64,000 nt of DNA from Brachyhypopomus gauderio (GCF_052324685.1 NC_135212.1:49114898-49178897); one strand, 5' to 3'; shown: positions 24,933-37,994, numbered from the stretch's first letter. Numbers and translations are program-made. The notes: a model not told the origin generated them from the letters alone.

Positions 24933-26908
24933 ATGGAGCTGTCGGCCGTCGGGGAGCGGGTGTTCGCGGCCGAGTCCATCACCAAGCGCCGCATACGGCG
25001 AGTACGTGCACGGTTCTGGTTCGCTAGACGAGTAGAGACGTGTTTAATGTCTTGGTTTGGTTGAGTTTAGGAGGGCGAAGGCTAGCCGGCGGTGTGGCGC
25101 GGCTAGCCCGCCGCCCAAGCGGCCGCCCGTGCTGAGCTGTCGCGGCTTGTGTTGCAGGGGCGGATGGAGTATCTGGTGAAGTGGCGGGGCTGGTCTCACA
25201 AGTGAGTCGGACGGGTCCGCGTTCGGGTGGAGCAGCTCGGCTGCTTTGGTGTCTGTAGCCGTGGGCTAGCTTAGCTCGCTTGGGTTGGCTGCTATCGAAG
25301 GCGAGTGCTAGCAGGTCGGTAACGGGCTCCGGTAACGGGCTCCGGTAACGGGCTCCGGTAACGGGCTCCGGTAACGGGCTCCGGTAACGGGCTCCGGTAA
25401 CGGGCTCCGGTAACGGGTGTGAGGTTCACCAGGCCCGCCACCAGGTCGCTCATGACCGATTTGCTCGCTTGTTTGATCCGTAGGCAGTTGTCGTAACAAC
25501 TTCGTTTAAATGAACGATTATACTTATATTTTTTTTATTTCGACGTTAATCCGAGTCTCGTCGTTCTCGTTACAGATACAGCACGTGGGAACCGGAGGAG
25601 AACATTCTGGACGAGCGTCTGTTCGCCGCGTTTCGGGAGAGGCGAGTGCGCGCGTGCGCGTCGTCCCGTCTTCCAGCGTTTCTATAAATATTTGAGTTCT
25701 TGGTATTTGCAGTTTGACAAACGTGAGCTGCTTCTCATTGTCACAGGGAGCGTGAGAGGGAACTCTATGGACCGAAGAAAAGGGGACCGAAACCAGAGAC
25801 TTTCTTGTTAAAGGTGAGCAAAGAGCTTGCTATTATTATTAACTTAATAGTCCACCTGGATTCTGAATATTTGACTTTTATAAGAAGTTGATTTTGTTGC
25901 TTTAACATAATTTGAGTTTTATGAAAATTTTTTTTTTACTTTACATTTTTACTTACTTATGGTAGCTGACTTATGGACTGTATTTTATACCCAGATCATT
26001 GTGAGGAGTGACGACAACTTCATTTAAGTTTTTTTTATCATAAACAGCTTTGTTTGTTCAGAATTGAAATAAATGCAGATAAACTGTAACCGAGTCTGTG
26101 TACTGTTGTTTTTATGTTTTAGGCGAAAGCTAAAGCCAAAGCTAGAAGTTATGAATATAGAAGAGAGATGTCACGGGAGATTCGAGTTTCTTTTCCTGTT
26201 GCGGAGCCGGTGGTCATACCCAGAGCCAGAGAAGGCCTGCGGACAGTTGTGCCTACCATTTTCCCACCAAGCACTGTCAACAGGGGAGAAAGTGTCCGAC
26301 TGCGACCACCTGAGCAAGAAAGAAGACCTCGACCTCCAGTGCCTTCATCTCAAGGCTTTATGGACTTCGATAATGCGCCAAAAAAGTTGCGTTTCCCAGT
26401 TAATAACCCTAGTGGATGTTTGTCCACCGAACCCGTTAAAAGGAGGGCAGACGAACACTTGTGTTTTAATCGTTCTAAAATGGGAAGACATGCTCGTCTT
26501 ATGGAAGAACCGTCCAAATGTGGTGCTAGCCAGTTAACACAGACGAGTACCGCTCCTAAACAAAGTGAAATCGGGTCAAGTGTCGGTGTTGGGCTTGGAG
26601 GCGCACTGCGAAAAGGGTGTGATGGGCGACGTGAGACTGAGGAACGTTCAAGTGGCACATCAGATCAACACCCCAAGATTATACAGCTTTCCAAAAACGT
26701 GTTTCGCTCCCATGAGTTATCGGATGACCGCTTGTCTCCAAAATTCCCAGTGTCACTAACGATGCTTGAAGATGAAACCGAGGAAACCTGGACCCCGTGT
26801 CTCAGAAATACGGAGAAAATTGTCGTGACAGATATAACAAGTAACTCTTTGACTGTAACGATTAAGGAGAGTTCCACAGACAAAGGCTTCTTCAAAGAAA
26901 AAAGATGA
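24933..26908 (+). CDS. cbx8: Chromobox protein 8 (Polycomb CBX8), five exons
   Basis: Chromodomain subunit of canonical PRC1, nuclear, binding H3K27me3 and chromatin. Exons 24933-25001, 25158-25201, 25576-25641, 25747-25813 and 26123-26908 join in frame to 343 aa. Exons 1-4 have exactly the same lengths (69, 44, 66, 67 nt) and phases as those of cbx4, showing common descent. Residues 8-62 are the chromodomain (F11, W32, W35). KKRGPKP and the AKAKAKA run that marks CBX8 follow near 75-89. The C-terminal repressor box [17 protein letters not shown] begins near 315, and the protein ends in the CBX8 signature GFFKEKR. The middle is shorter than in mammalian CBX8 (about 390 aa) and lacks its Arg/Asp/Glu repeat. 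Intron 3 starts with GC instead of GT. It lies 7.4 kb downstream of cbx4 on the same strand. Confidence 0.96.
25317..25416. repeat. 13-bp minisatellite in cbx8 intron 2
   Basis: Eight near-perfect head-to-tail copies of CGGTAACGGGCTC. Each unit contains GGTAACG, which resembles a weak 5' splice site, so the array places a series of pseudo-donors just downstream of exon 2. The array is CpG-rich and lies in the cbx8 CpG island. Confidence 0.93.
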
Positions 26909-29738
26909 GTTGTGTCCTCACTGGGTGACTGATGTAAATGAAAAGTTCTATAACCATTTACGAGTTCGTATTTCTGTACTTTTAACTCTCTAACTGTATA
27001 AATTACGTCTTGCGACATTGTATATATGTAACAAAACAAATAATCAGCATATACATTTCCACTCGTATTTTCTATGAAAATGAAACGTATTTTTTTACTT
27101 CCAAAGTTTTGTGTAGTCCACCAATTTTTTTCTTTCAACCGTCGTCAGCTATAATGGCGCAGATAACGTTACACAATGACTGTCCACTCATGGCACCTTT
27201 ATTTAGAGGGAACGGTGACTTCCTCTTGTATCACGTGTTCTTTATTGTATTGTCTGATCAGAGTTTGTGTATATCTGAAGGCCCAACATTTTCGTCTGTA
27301 TTAAAGCACAAAGTAAATATATGACCATTAATGCAAACTGTGTGGTGCTATATACTGTAGATTTTAATTCAAGTAAGGCGCTCCAAGAACTCGAGATGTT
27401 ATGGTGCAGATATATCTACTTTTGTTGGTTCTATATACATTTCAAATTATTTCGTCCGGTGATTTTTCGGTGAATTATTTTTTTAGTAAATTTTCATTTG
27501 TTGTTTCATAATTACGACCATGACGCCTAGTCGTGTTTGATTATCTATTTTATTAGCTGCTAAATTTTGTAAAGCTGTTTTTAGTGTATATAAGTGAACT
27601 ATTATAGTTTAACATCAGAAGCATAAATGTAGTCCGTTTATTTAGCCCGTGGGTCCCTTCATCATAACATACATATATGCCCTTTTCCAGTAAGTTTTTA
27701 TTTAGAATTGCAACAGTAGATCTTTAAACATAAGTCCAATAATTATTATTGAATGAATAAAGCTTAAGTAACACTTAAATAATAAAGCGCAAGAATAAAC
27801 GACAATATATTTCACGATATGAAAAACTACAACACCGCATTAGTGATTAATTTCATGAATCGTTTTGATTGGTGTGCCGAAAAGATCTTTAGTGAGCTTT
27901 CTAACAATCACGAATCAAATTAGTGATGAATCTAAATTCATGTGGGATTAATCACAAATTGCAATCTTTCTACTTTAAATTACATTTGTGATTGCAGGCC
28001 GCTCCGGATTTGGGTAGCATATGTAGGCTATTTGAGGTGAAATGTATAGAATTCCCGTGTGCATTTAATTACAGGAGGATCCGGCATGAGAAACATTTCG
28101 GTTTTGTTCTGTGGGTTATTAGGCGACGTTTGGTGCCGGTCCGTAGGTCATTATAGCAGTTCCTGAGTATAAGATAATGATTTAGTGAACGTTTCTGGGT
28201 TAAGACTCAATGTGTTATGTAAGCCGTAAATCAACTTTTCAGCATTTGCTTCGTTTAGAAGTAGGATTAAGTAAAAATAAGTCAAAAAGTCTTAGATTTA
28301 AAATAAGATTTACTTAGAAATTTTGTTTCCAGTTAGGTCTGCTGTTATGAGGCTGTGTTATCGTTCTTGTTTTAACTGCATTTAAACTGCAGATAAGATA
28401 TACTTATGGTAGGCCTAGCCGTTCAGGTAAAATTTTGTTCTTTGTTAAGTATTTAGTTTATTTTATTTTAATTTTTTATTTTGATCAGCTGAATTTGTAA
28501 CAGGAACTGTGCTGACAAAGTGAAAAATACATAACGTGAACGTATATACGAGAATGTTTCTGACAAAAATAAATAAATTCTTAAAAAATTAACATGCGAA
28601 ACGGAATAAAATGAAATAATTATAAGTGATAATTCAGTGATGCATGCAATTTATGTATGATCAAACAAAAGTTGTCTGAAATTATATATTTTTTCAACGT
28701 ACTTCGTTTTATTAAAAATCCAATGGGTACAGTTTAAAGTTTAATAAAAGAAACTGCACGAATTCATAGCAAATAGTCTGTAATCAAAACCTCTACATAA
28801 ACTCCTTTTTAGACTTCCATTCAGCGAATTCCCAGGGCTCTGTCCAGAGAGACGTGCGCTTTAATAACCGGTTTTTATTAAACAGTTGGTGATAACTGTA
28901 TAACGAGTTAATAGAGATACTTGTCAAATAAACCTGGAATCAAGTTATGATCGATTGCCTTTTTCTCCGAAAAGTACGCTAGACTTATTCAAAACCACAA
29001 AAATCCACAAGATGTCGCCATGACCTTGCTTCAGTGGAATATATTAGCTAGGTTGGAAAAGAACTGAGCGGGCAACACATTCATTCCGGATTGTCTTCAT
29101 ATTTCAAGAGGCAAGTATATTTTGTGGTGGTCGTCCAGCAGATGTATTTTTTTATAAAAAATTAAATGATTGTTGGATCAAAGTTGCGTAAACATAAACA
29201 TAAAAACGCCTGTCTTACGAGTAACGATTCAATATTTTTTTCATGTTGTGTCCCTAAAGCGTGTGAGGTTCAGATTAAGGTTTTGCTGTCCCCTGTTAGC
29301 CGCAAAATAAAATCGCGCTATTAGCTCCAAATGTTTTAAAGTGACAGTGTTTTGAATCGTTTGAACGTTTTTGTGCCTTTAAATGTTTAAGTGTTTACAC
29401 CCGTGGGCGCAGTGTGCGGGATATTTGAGGATTTTACCTGCTTTACACGCGGATCTAAAGACGTTGGTGGGCTGACGGAGTCATGTCAGTGAATTTGTAG
29501 GAAAACTCCATGTGGGTCCCCGCTAGTATTGTTAACCTAATAAATCTGACTTACTGAGGGTGGAGTCGACCTCCTCACCCCCTTTTTGGGTGGAGAAAGT
29601 CGTGAAGCACTCTATTTACCACGCGGAAAGCTTATTTGCAAAGTGAATACGGTGTCTCATCCCGGTGATCGTGTACTCATGTTTCAAGAATAATGTTTGA
29701 CCATAATTTCTCCTTCAGGGACATTCATTTGAGTTAAT
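26909..29738. other. cbx8 3' flank and intergenic DNA before metrnl
   Basis: An ATTAAA hexamer at 27300-27305, about 390 bases after the cbx8 stop, is a plausible poly(A) signal. The rest is AT-rich and without recognised genes. A moderately CpG-containing zone at about 29250-29700 precedes metrnl and probably includes its promoter and 5' UTR. Confidence 0.4.
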
Positions 29739-29853
29739 ATGTCACCGAGAGGAAGAGATTTTTTTCAGTACTTGCAAACGTTATGTTTCCTTTCGTCGTG
29801 TACAGCAGACTTGTGCAATTGGAGTGGAAGGTAAGATACCATAATGTTAATTG

Positions 29854-29900
<47 letters not shown>

Positions 29901-30064
29901 CCTGTAAGTACAGCTGTATTTAAGGTCAAAGGACTGCACACAGTGGTAGGACACGTTGTTATAGCTAATATGGAATTTTATGTCAATAATATCCTAAATT
30001 ACAAATACTGAATGAAAAGCTTTCGTTCATTTATACCCGAAAAATTGTCAAAATGCTCTGTCTG

Positions 30065-30140
<76 letters not shown>

Positions 30141-31574
30141 ATAAATAGTGGTTTAGTCCGCGAACCCTTCTTGGGATCAGTGCAGCAGGTGCGGCTCCGG
30201 TGCTCTGAGGGTTCTGTGAGGTGGTTTTACCCCAGCCAGGCGCTGCGGGTCGTCCTGGAGCCCAACCTGTCCACCGTGCGCCCCACCGCGGTCTGCATTA
30301 AACTCTTCCGCGGCTTCCGCGGAGCTGCCGTGTACGTCGAGCGCTCCGGTGTCTTGGACCTCGTGATGGCAGACGACAAGCATCCCGAGCAGGTTCACTG
30401 TTTTCGTGCGGACTGGCCCCAAAGCCCGGCGGTATTCCTTCTAGCGAACCCTCAGAGCGACGTGGAGCGGCGTGTTGTCGGGTTCAGATATGAACTACGC
30501 AAAAAGAGCCCAGCGGTCAAAGGTCGCCGCGCCATGACTCAAGGTAAAGCCCTTGTGTTGCTGGGCTGATTTCCTAACTCCAAACTTTCAGGAATATTAA
30601 TCAATCAATAGTTAAGTTAGTTTGCTGTTCATAAATAAAATATGCCAATAAACAACGTATAGCTCTGGGGTTAGGAAAGATTTGCAATTCTTTTCTGACT
30701 TCTTCCATCCCTGAAATAACAGCTTTGGACAAAAATAATGAAATGATTAAAATAAATATTAAAAAAATTACATATACTTATTTTAAAAAGCATTGCTGTT
30801 TCTGTATTGTTTTTCATTACCTATGTTTCAAGTAGGCCTACCTATCCTATCCTATCCTATTACTGATTCTGTCCTGTCAAAAAATTTTGGTAGTGGTCTT
30901 AAAATTTAACAGATACTTCTTAAATTCCAAGTATGGCAACATATTGTATGTTGTGTATAAGGAATGTTCATGACAAAAGTGGAGAGAGATGCTAATGTTT
31001 GCTTGACTTTCACTCATCCGGCAGAAATTTTAGCCACATCCTTTGTACCTCAGGAACCTCTTGGTTAACTCCACATAACACGTGTGTAAGACTAGTGCCT
31101 TTTGTCCAGATGGGCATGAGTTGGCTTCTTGGATATGTCAAGTGCTTCACATTTCTCTAAACACTCTTGGATTCCTTCAGAGCAGATGTTGACATTTCTA
31201 TATTGGATGAAAGTTAATTTGTCTGCTCTCGTGGCCCAAACCACTGATCCCAACAAAGTGTGTTTTGTGCAGCTACAGGATGTGATCGTCTGCTGTCTTC
31301 CTGCTTTGTCTGATATGAGCTGGTTTCGTTTGTTCTTTTAGCCGCCTGTGGACCATGCGATGACTCAGAGGTCCTCCAGGCCATCTGCACCAGCGATTTT
31401 GGTAATATTCTGTTTGTTTCAGCGAATCCATGTGAATATTACAGTAATATATGTGAATAAAATTGCAATCTATGTGAATATTAATGTTTGTTTTTGGGTC
31501 GACAGGCATGTTTCATTTTGTGCAAGCTCGCCACATTTTTTCACCCTAACCCTTTATACAAAACGGAGTGCATG

Positions 31575-31621
<47 letters not shown>

Positions 31622-32669
31622 TGGGGGGGGGGGGGGGGTATGCGAGTCTTTATGTCTTTGTGCTATAGCTACATTCAAGTTTTGTAAAACTACACAAACT
31701 GTTCATGACACACAATTATATCTGTAATGATACACAAGCCAACACATTTCTACTCCCTGTGAATCGACGCGTTTGTCAGACTTGCTGCATGCGGAGGTTA
31801 ATTGATTTCATGAATAGGGTGCAGGGTGAGGGGCCTGTCTGTTTCCAGTGAGCTGCTTCCCTGCCTCTGCTGAAGGGCCGGGCTGATGTGGGGGCTCTGG
31901 GCCACACAATGGCAGGCACGCTGCTTTAAGGCCCGCACCAGAGCGCAAGCAACTGCTACTTTGAACTCATTCCATTTATAGCCTGACCCCTTCGCCCTAA
32001 TCCCACAAATCGCCATCAGACATTTTTTTGATGGGAGAAAATAGCTGGGTAATGAAAGTGTAACTGATGAGGGGGAGAGGGGCTTTCTCCTACCACACTG
32101 CCACACGACGTGATGGGGGGGAGGAAGGATTTTAGGAAAGGTGGTAGAAAGGGTTCTCTTTGATGGAAAGATTTTACTTTAAAGAATATTGGTGCTACGG
32201 GGTCCTTGTGTTTTGTCACACACAAAAGTGTGTCCTTTGTGTTTGTATGAATGTATGAATGTTTTTTCCTAATCTCTAGCACATGCACAAACAAATTCAT
32301 GGAAATTACATCTATGAGTCAAAAAACACCTTTTCTGATCCACTAGTGATCCGGGGCTGCATACGGAACGTATCCCATGATCCTGAGCAGCAGATGTCCG
32401 TAATAGAGGTGGAGGAGGCCCGGGTGTATCGGCAGCGCAGTGGAGTGTTTGAGAGGGAGCCTGTCCTCTCTGGGGGGCACTGGCACGGCCACGTCCACAC
32501 CCTCCTGCAGTGCCAGGTGAGGGCAGGGCCCGGCCTCTTCCTCTTCACCGGGGCGGAGCACTTTGGGCAGGCCTGGCTCGGCTGCGCCCCCCGCTTCCGA
32601 GACTTCCAGGCCCTCTACCATTCAGCCAGGGCGGCACAGAAGATCCCCTGTGATTTCCCCCTTGACTAA
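29739..32669 (+). CDS. metrnl: Meteorin-like secreted protein, four exons
   Basis: Secreted meteorin-family factor (neurotrophic/glial and metabolic-immune signalling in mammals). Exons 29739-29830, 30149-30543, 31342-31401 and 32347-32669 join in frame to 289 aa, the usual size. A TGA lies in frame four codons before the ATG, fixing the start. The N-terminal hydrophobic stretch (FFQYLQTLCFLSSC) is short for a signal peptide. Family landmarks follow in order: CNWSGSGL, the W-F/M-YP motif (SVRWFYPSQAL), FRYEL, the Cys-rich ACGPCDDSEVLQAICTSDF, then RGCIRNVSHDPE, GHWHGHVHTLLQC, FLFTGAEHFG and LGCAPRFRDFQ. The last part is nearer METRNL than METRN. The N-terminal half is divergent, so it may be one of the teleost duplicates. 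AATAAA at 33283-33288 is the likely poly(A) signal. Confidence 0.9.
29854..29900. repeat. (AAT)n microsatellite in metrnl intron 1
   Basis: An uninterrupted trinucleotide run just downstream of metrnl exon 1. Confidence 0.95.
30061..30141. repeat. (TCTA)n microsatellite at the metrnl intron 1 acceptor
   Basis: About 19 uninterrupted tetranucleotide units end seven bases before the AG of the exon 2 acceptor (30147-30148). No separate polypyrimidine tract exists between them, so the repeat itself must supply the pyrimidines and probably the branch point. Confidence 0.95.
31577..31638. repeat. (GT)n followed by G run, metrnl intron 3
   Basis: A GT run of about 40 bases, then an interrupted run of G. 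Confidence 0.9.
31770..32115. other. Possible conserved non-coding element in metrnl intron 3
   Basis: Unique, balanced-composition DNA without a meaningful reading frame. It contains homeodomain-like cores (TTAATTGATTTCATGAAT) and short GC-rich blocks. The texture resembles vertebrate enhancers; no comparison was possible. Confidence 0.25.
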
Positions 32670-35600
32670 GAAGAATCTAGTAACTTTATGCATTTCATTA
32701 TTTGTTAACTGTTCGAGGCCATCTGGCAAGAGACACCAGTGCTCAGAGCAGACCAAAGACACGACATGATAAATGGCTGTTTGTTTTTGGCACTCTCTCT
32801 GCAGAGATGCACAGCTCTGATGCCTTTATATGTCAGTACCCAGTGTTCTTTCCAAAAGGCTGCTGAAAAATGACAGAAAACCGTCTTAGGCACAACTGCA
32901 GTACATCATCTGAAGAAGAACATGGAGTGGGTGTGGATATGAACAGATGACTGTGTACATATATGTGTGTGTGTGTGTTTATGAAATTATATTTAAGATG
33001 TGTCATAGTTTTAAAACTACTTTGGGAGTTGCACCAAAAATATAGAGGCTTGAATAATAACAATAAGGCTATTGTATGAACATGTTTATTTAACTACTAT
33101 GGTAACATACAGGGTATAAAAATGTGCCTTTGTTGTTTTTTTTGTTTTGCTTAGGTTTGCATTGTTTTTATACATTTAAATATCTTTAGGGAGAGTTTTG
33201 AGAATTTTTTTAATTCAGGTTAATGTCACGCTTTTAACATTCATTTGTTTAAAAGTACAATTGCATGTCAACTGGTTTCTGTAATAAAGTAACAATTTTC
33301 TTCATTACGTTTTCTTTATTTGAACATAAAGAGAGATCTAATGACCTCAGCGATATTAACGACCATATTGTGTGTATTCCTTTAAATGAGACAGCTGAAG
33401 AGTTGTAGTGGATACTATTACTAATTAATGATAAAAAAATATATATAACGGTATTAACGTAAAAACTCAAAATACTTTGCACTTAGATGTAAAATTATGT
33501 CATGTCTCAAAAAATGGATATATTATTAAAATATTTTTTACTACACAAATGTAGGAACGATCAGTATTCAGACTTAATTTTAACTCCAGGTCGATATGTG
33601 TACCGCCTGTAAGAGACTATAGAACCCATGACCATATACCACAGGAAACAAAAACCCATTGATAGATGTGCTTCCAAAACACAAACTAGAGTAAGCGTGT
33701 ATCTTTGTCTCCTCTGATATATCTAGTCTAAAATATCCAACTACAATGGCTCTTTCCCTGACAAGAGTAAGATTCAGACATGTTGTCCTCAGTGCTAATT
33801 CAGGTCTTTTCTGCAGTTGCCTTTTTTAACCAGGAACCTCTGTGAATGGACTAAGCCCAGCAGAAAATGATATACAAATGTGTCTAAGATGGAGAAAGCT
33901 CAGAGAAGACTGAATTGGGCTATTCTTCAGGCTTTGGTGGCCCGAAGTCATAGTTTGGGAGGTTGGCTAAACAGATGTGAGGGAATCTGAGCCCGAGACT
34001 AAAGGTCCCGTCAGCGGGCCCCTCCCAGAAGGGGAACAATTAATTGACTTTTAAAACAACTTCTTTTCTTCCGACTGCACACTTCTACTTGACTGAGCAA
34101 GACTCACAAATTGTGGTCTTAGGGGTTTTTAGGGTGACTAAATAGCTGCCAATGAAAGTGTAAATGACCCTGCAGTGAATACAGAGCTCACAATAGCACC
34201 ACCGCCACAAGTCTCTGTCTGACATAATGATCATTGTCATCGTGGCCGTCACCCAGGAGGCCTTGGGGCCCATGAATGTAGAAGCCTGAATTCAGGAGAG
34301 GAGAGGAGACCAGCTACTCTCTTTGCTGCCTCCTATGGAGATTATCCAGTTTGACGAAGTTAATCCTCAATCACAAACGTGTTCCACCTCTTCGGTATAA
34401 ACCAAAGAAGCTATCAACAAACCGTACCACAGCACATGTTGACTATGTTTTGCCGTAAGAATTTTATTTCAGAGACGCCTCAATCTACCTCAGCATGATA
34501 TAGCAGTCTTGCAATAAAATATGCATGTTAGCAATAAATATTTTCTAACAACTATAAGCATGTCATCAATAGTAATAGGAATTCAGCTAAGCATAAATAT
34601 GACTTCATGCATGTATTACCAGCTCTGCAACACCACCCCCCCCCCCCCCAAATGATGGAGGCACATCTGTACGCATCAGTCAGACAGCTCTGAAAAATGA
34701 TCACTTCATTCTATTTTCATTTTAGCCATTGTGAAATGCTGCCTGGGGTATTTCATTCAAGCCACGGCCCTGTCTGCCAGGCTTCTCACATCGGAGTCAG
34801 CGGCATCGGCGGGAACGGGCCGGGGATCTCAGGGGAGCGCCATGCCCCCGGCCCGGAAGACCCGGTGGGGGATCTCTCCCCACAGGCTGGCTAATTGGGT
34901 TAGAGCACCGCCTACCAGGCGTTCCCATGTGGGCTGCTGTTGTGCTGCTGCACAATACAGAACAGCATGATCCACACTGCCCAGCCTGGCCTCACACTAC
35001 ACTCATGTGCTGCACACACACAAAGGCCCGAGCAGATATCGGCCCTGCTCCTGCAGCTGCAAACGCCTCCTTTCCCCCAACTCCTTGGTTTTGTAATTAA
35101 GTTTTGGCGCGACTTCGCTAGGAGAATTTTATTCTTTCGATTCATAAGGTAATGAGGGCTGGAGTTCAGCCTGACCACGGGCAAAATGGATGTCAGTCTT
35201 GTTGGTTACACCTGACATTTTTTCAGTACAATTTATTTCAGTAGCCATTTTTAATCTGTCTGAAAAAAACATTAACTGTGTTTTTTTCCCACAGTCTGCT
35301 TTGCTGGGAAGTAGCTAAGCCTGGTAATCAAAACAACATGGACAAAAACTGACAACCTGCTATTTTTATTTTTTGTTCATCTTTACAAATTTGCATCAAA
35401 ATTACAAACAAACCAAATTTTTATTGATTTTGGGGCATTTGTAATGTACAACAATATAATATGTAAAATATGTTAGTGGTTAGTTGTCAGTTATATGACA
35501 ATTTCAGATCTGAGAATGAAGGCGTATTGGCTAAGGTATTACAATTAAAATGTAAATATATATGTTGAAATGCCCCAGTTGACTAAATTTCAACATGTTT

Positions 35601-35792
35601 TATAGTTAGAAATATGAAATATCAATCACATAAAAATGTGCCTAATGTATAAAATTGTAGACATATGAAATGTTTTCAAAAAGACTGCTTGGGTTTTGAT
35701 TCCTTAATTGTAAGATGGTGTAAAACGCTGTGTATTTAAGAATTGGAGACTCTGTTAAAGTGTGTATAACCTGTGAAGTGTTTTGCGACGTG
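32670..35792. other. metrnl 3' UTR and intergenic DNA up to aqp8
   Basis: The metrnl 3' UTR probably runs to the AATAAA at 33283. Two unique blocks, about 33900-34300 and 34700-35190, have the mixed AT/GC texture of conserved non-coding elements and contain no supported exon. A C run lies at 34634-34649. metrnl (+) and the aqp8 copies (-) converge here. Confidence 0.35.
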
Positions 35793-36314
35793 TCATTTGA
35801 AGAGCATCAGCATCTTCTGATCTCCAAGCAGGAGTCTGGAGCACAAAAGAGGGAATGAGTTTATCTTTCTGTCAGACCCATATACTCAACCGATCAATGA
35901 AACATACAAATGAGTTCTGATAAAAACACAAGCATGGCTTGAAACACATATTCCTCTACCTGTCATGTTCTTGTCTTCCTGTTTCTACAGCTGGGAGACT
36001 TACCGCACTAGGGCTACCGTAACCAGGGAGCCAGCAGCCGGGCCAGCCCAGTAGACCCAGTGGTAGGTCCAGTAGTTGGCGATTAGAGCAGGTCCCAGTG
36101 CCCTGGCTGGATTCAGACATGTCCCAGACACATTGCCCCTACAACCAGAGAAATGTCCTTATAAACTCAGTCCACATTCAAAGTCCTCAACAGTTCACAA
36201 CACTTTCATAAGTATAGCTGAAAATCCTCTAAGGTGACATTTTTATTTTCTTTCAGTCCCGCTGTGATGCAAGGCCAATTTGTGTTTGTACCAAATTAAT
36301 TCTATGAATATACT

Positions 36315-36611
36315 TGTGACGGGCAGGTGTGAGCAACAAAAAGGAAGCGATCACGCCAAGTCTCAGGGAAAAAGGGTGGTTTAATATAAAGTGTGCAAAC
36401 CTAAAACCCGTGCAATAGATCCAAATTAAGGATATAATGACCAGCGGTCAACTGGTACAAAGACAAGACATATATAGGCAAACAAACGACCCTCAGGTGA
36501 GACGGATCACGGGCTCCGCCCACCTGAGGGACGCACATGACGTCACCAAACAACGACAACAACAGCCGCTGTGGACAGAGGCGGCCGGTAGGGGGCCGCC
36601 TCACCGTGACA
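36315..36611 (-). repeat. 3' LTR of the TRIM-like element
   Basis: The 297-bp long terminal repeat with inverted TGT...ACA ends, next to the ATACT duplication at 36310-36314. It includes a TGACGTCA CRE palindrome near 36538. On the minus strand it is the downstream LTR. Confidence 0.9.
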
Positions 36612-37994
36612 GACCCCCCCACCAAGCCGCACTCCCCTCCACTGGGTGTGTGGCACACAGCGGCTGCACACAAAACATGAAGGGGCAGGAAGGCAGAGAC
36701 AGGCAGGAACACACCTCCTGCCGTCCAGGAGCTGAAACATAAAACACAACACATTACACAGCTCACCTCCCCGGGCGGGACCCTGGACCGGCCGGGCCGT
36801 TAACAACACAAAACCACGCCCCGGTCGGTCACAGGGCCCTCACGCCCTAACCGGCATTCAGCTGGTAAGCCCCATGGTGTGAGGACGAGGGGCTATGGCT
36901 CCTCTCTCGTCCCTCGTGTGTGTGTGGGTGTGCAGGCTACCTCTCCAAGGCGTGGCTACTTCACCTCCTGGACCTACCTCCTCCCAGAGCTGACCCATGC
37001 CTTCTGCTAGGGGTCACCCCAGCCTCCTGGGGAGCCAACCCCTCCCGGGGCCTCTCATCTCAAGGTGGACTCCTCCACCCAACCCAGGAGCGCCAGAGAC
37101 CGAGGCCCAGAGCACCCCCGACGCGGGCTAGGGAGCAGCCCCAAGGGCCTCCTGGTCACCCCGGGCAGGAGGGAGGATCTCCATCCCCAGCAGGAGCTTT
37201 TCAGACCGGAGCCCCATGGTCCCCAAACATCCGGGGGCCCCAGCCCTCTAGGGAGGGGCTCTTCACGACCGGGCTCCGGTCACCCCACAACACAAGGGGG
37301 CTCCTGCCAGGTGGAGACCCCCACAAGGTCCAGGAACACTGCCAAGGAGAAGCACCTGCACAAAGAACACAACCTCACACACACACACACACACACACCA
37401 CACACATACATATATACAAACACGAAACAAACACGAAACACAAACGCGCCCTACCCTATTCAGGGCCTCCCTCGGGAGAGACGCCCTCCGTGCCACACCC
37501 CATGGCACGGGACCACAGCCGGTCCCCCCCCAAACACACATTTAAGGGGAGGAGCATGTGTGGAATTACATTTAACAGTTGACATTACGCTAGGACAAAA
37601 CACACACGCAAATACTAGACAAACAAAAAACGGTGTACAAACAGACAGACGGAACCCATCACATGCGCGCTCTGCTTACACACACACACAGTGACGCGCG
37701 CTGCTCAGAGCCGCAGTCGCTCCCCACATTAAACACACGACACACGGGGAGCGAGGCGACAGTGACGAGCGGCAACCGCGTCACACATAAAACATTCAAC
37801 ATAGAACAGAACGAGCACGCACACTGGTCCACACGTCCGTCACCCGTACACACATACAAAACACACGAGAGTCCACCAGGCAGACACCCTGGTGTTCGCC
37901 GTGCCACATACACACAAGCGCACGGCGAAACTCCCGCAACATACAACGGACACGAAGAGCTGTCTCAGGGCAGACTGCCCTGGTCCTCGCCGTG

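Noticed and set aside
26073-26537. 154-codon frame overlapping cbx8 exon 5
   Set aside because: An alternative frame of a real exon; the cbx8 frame is supported by family similarity to the stop.
30177-30422. 81-codon minus-strand frame in metrnl exon 2
   Set aside because: Antisense shadow of a GC-rich coding exon.
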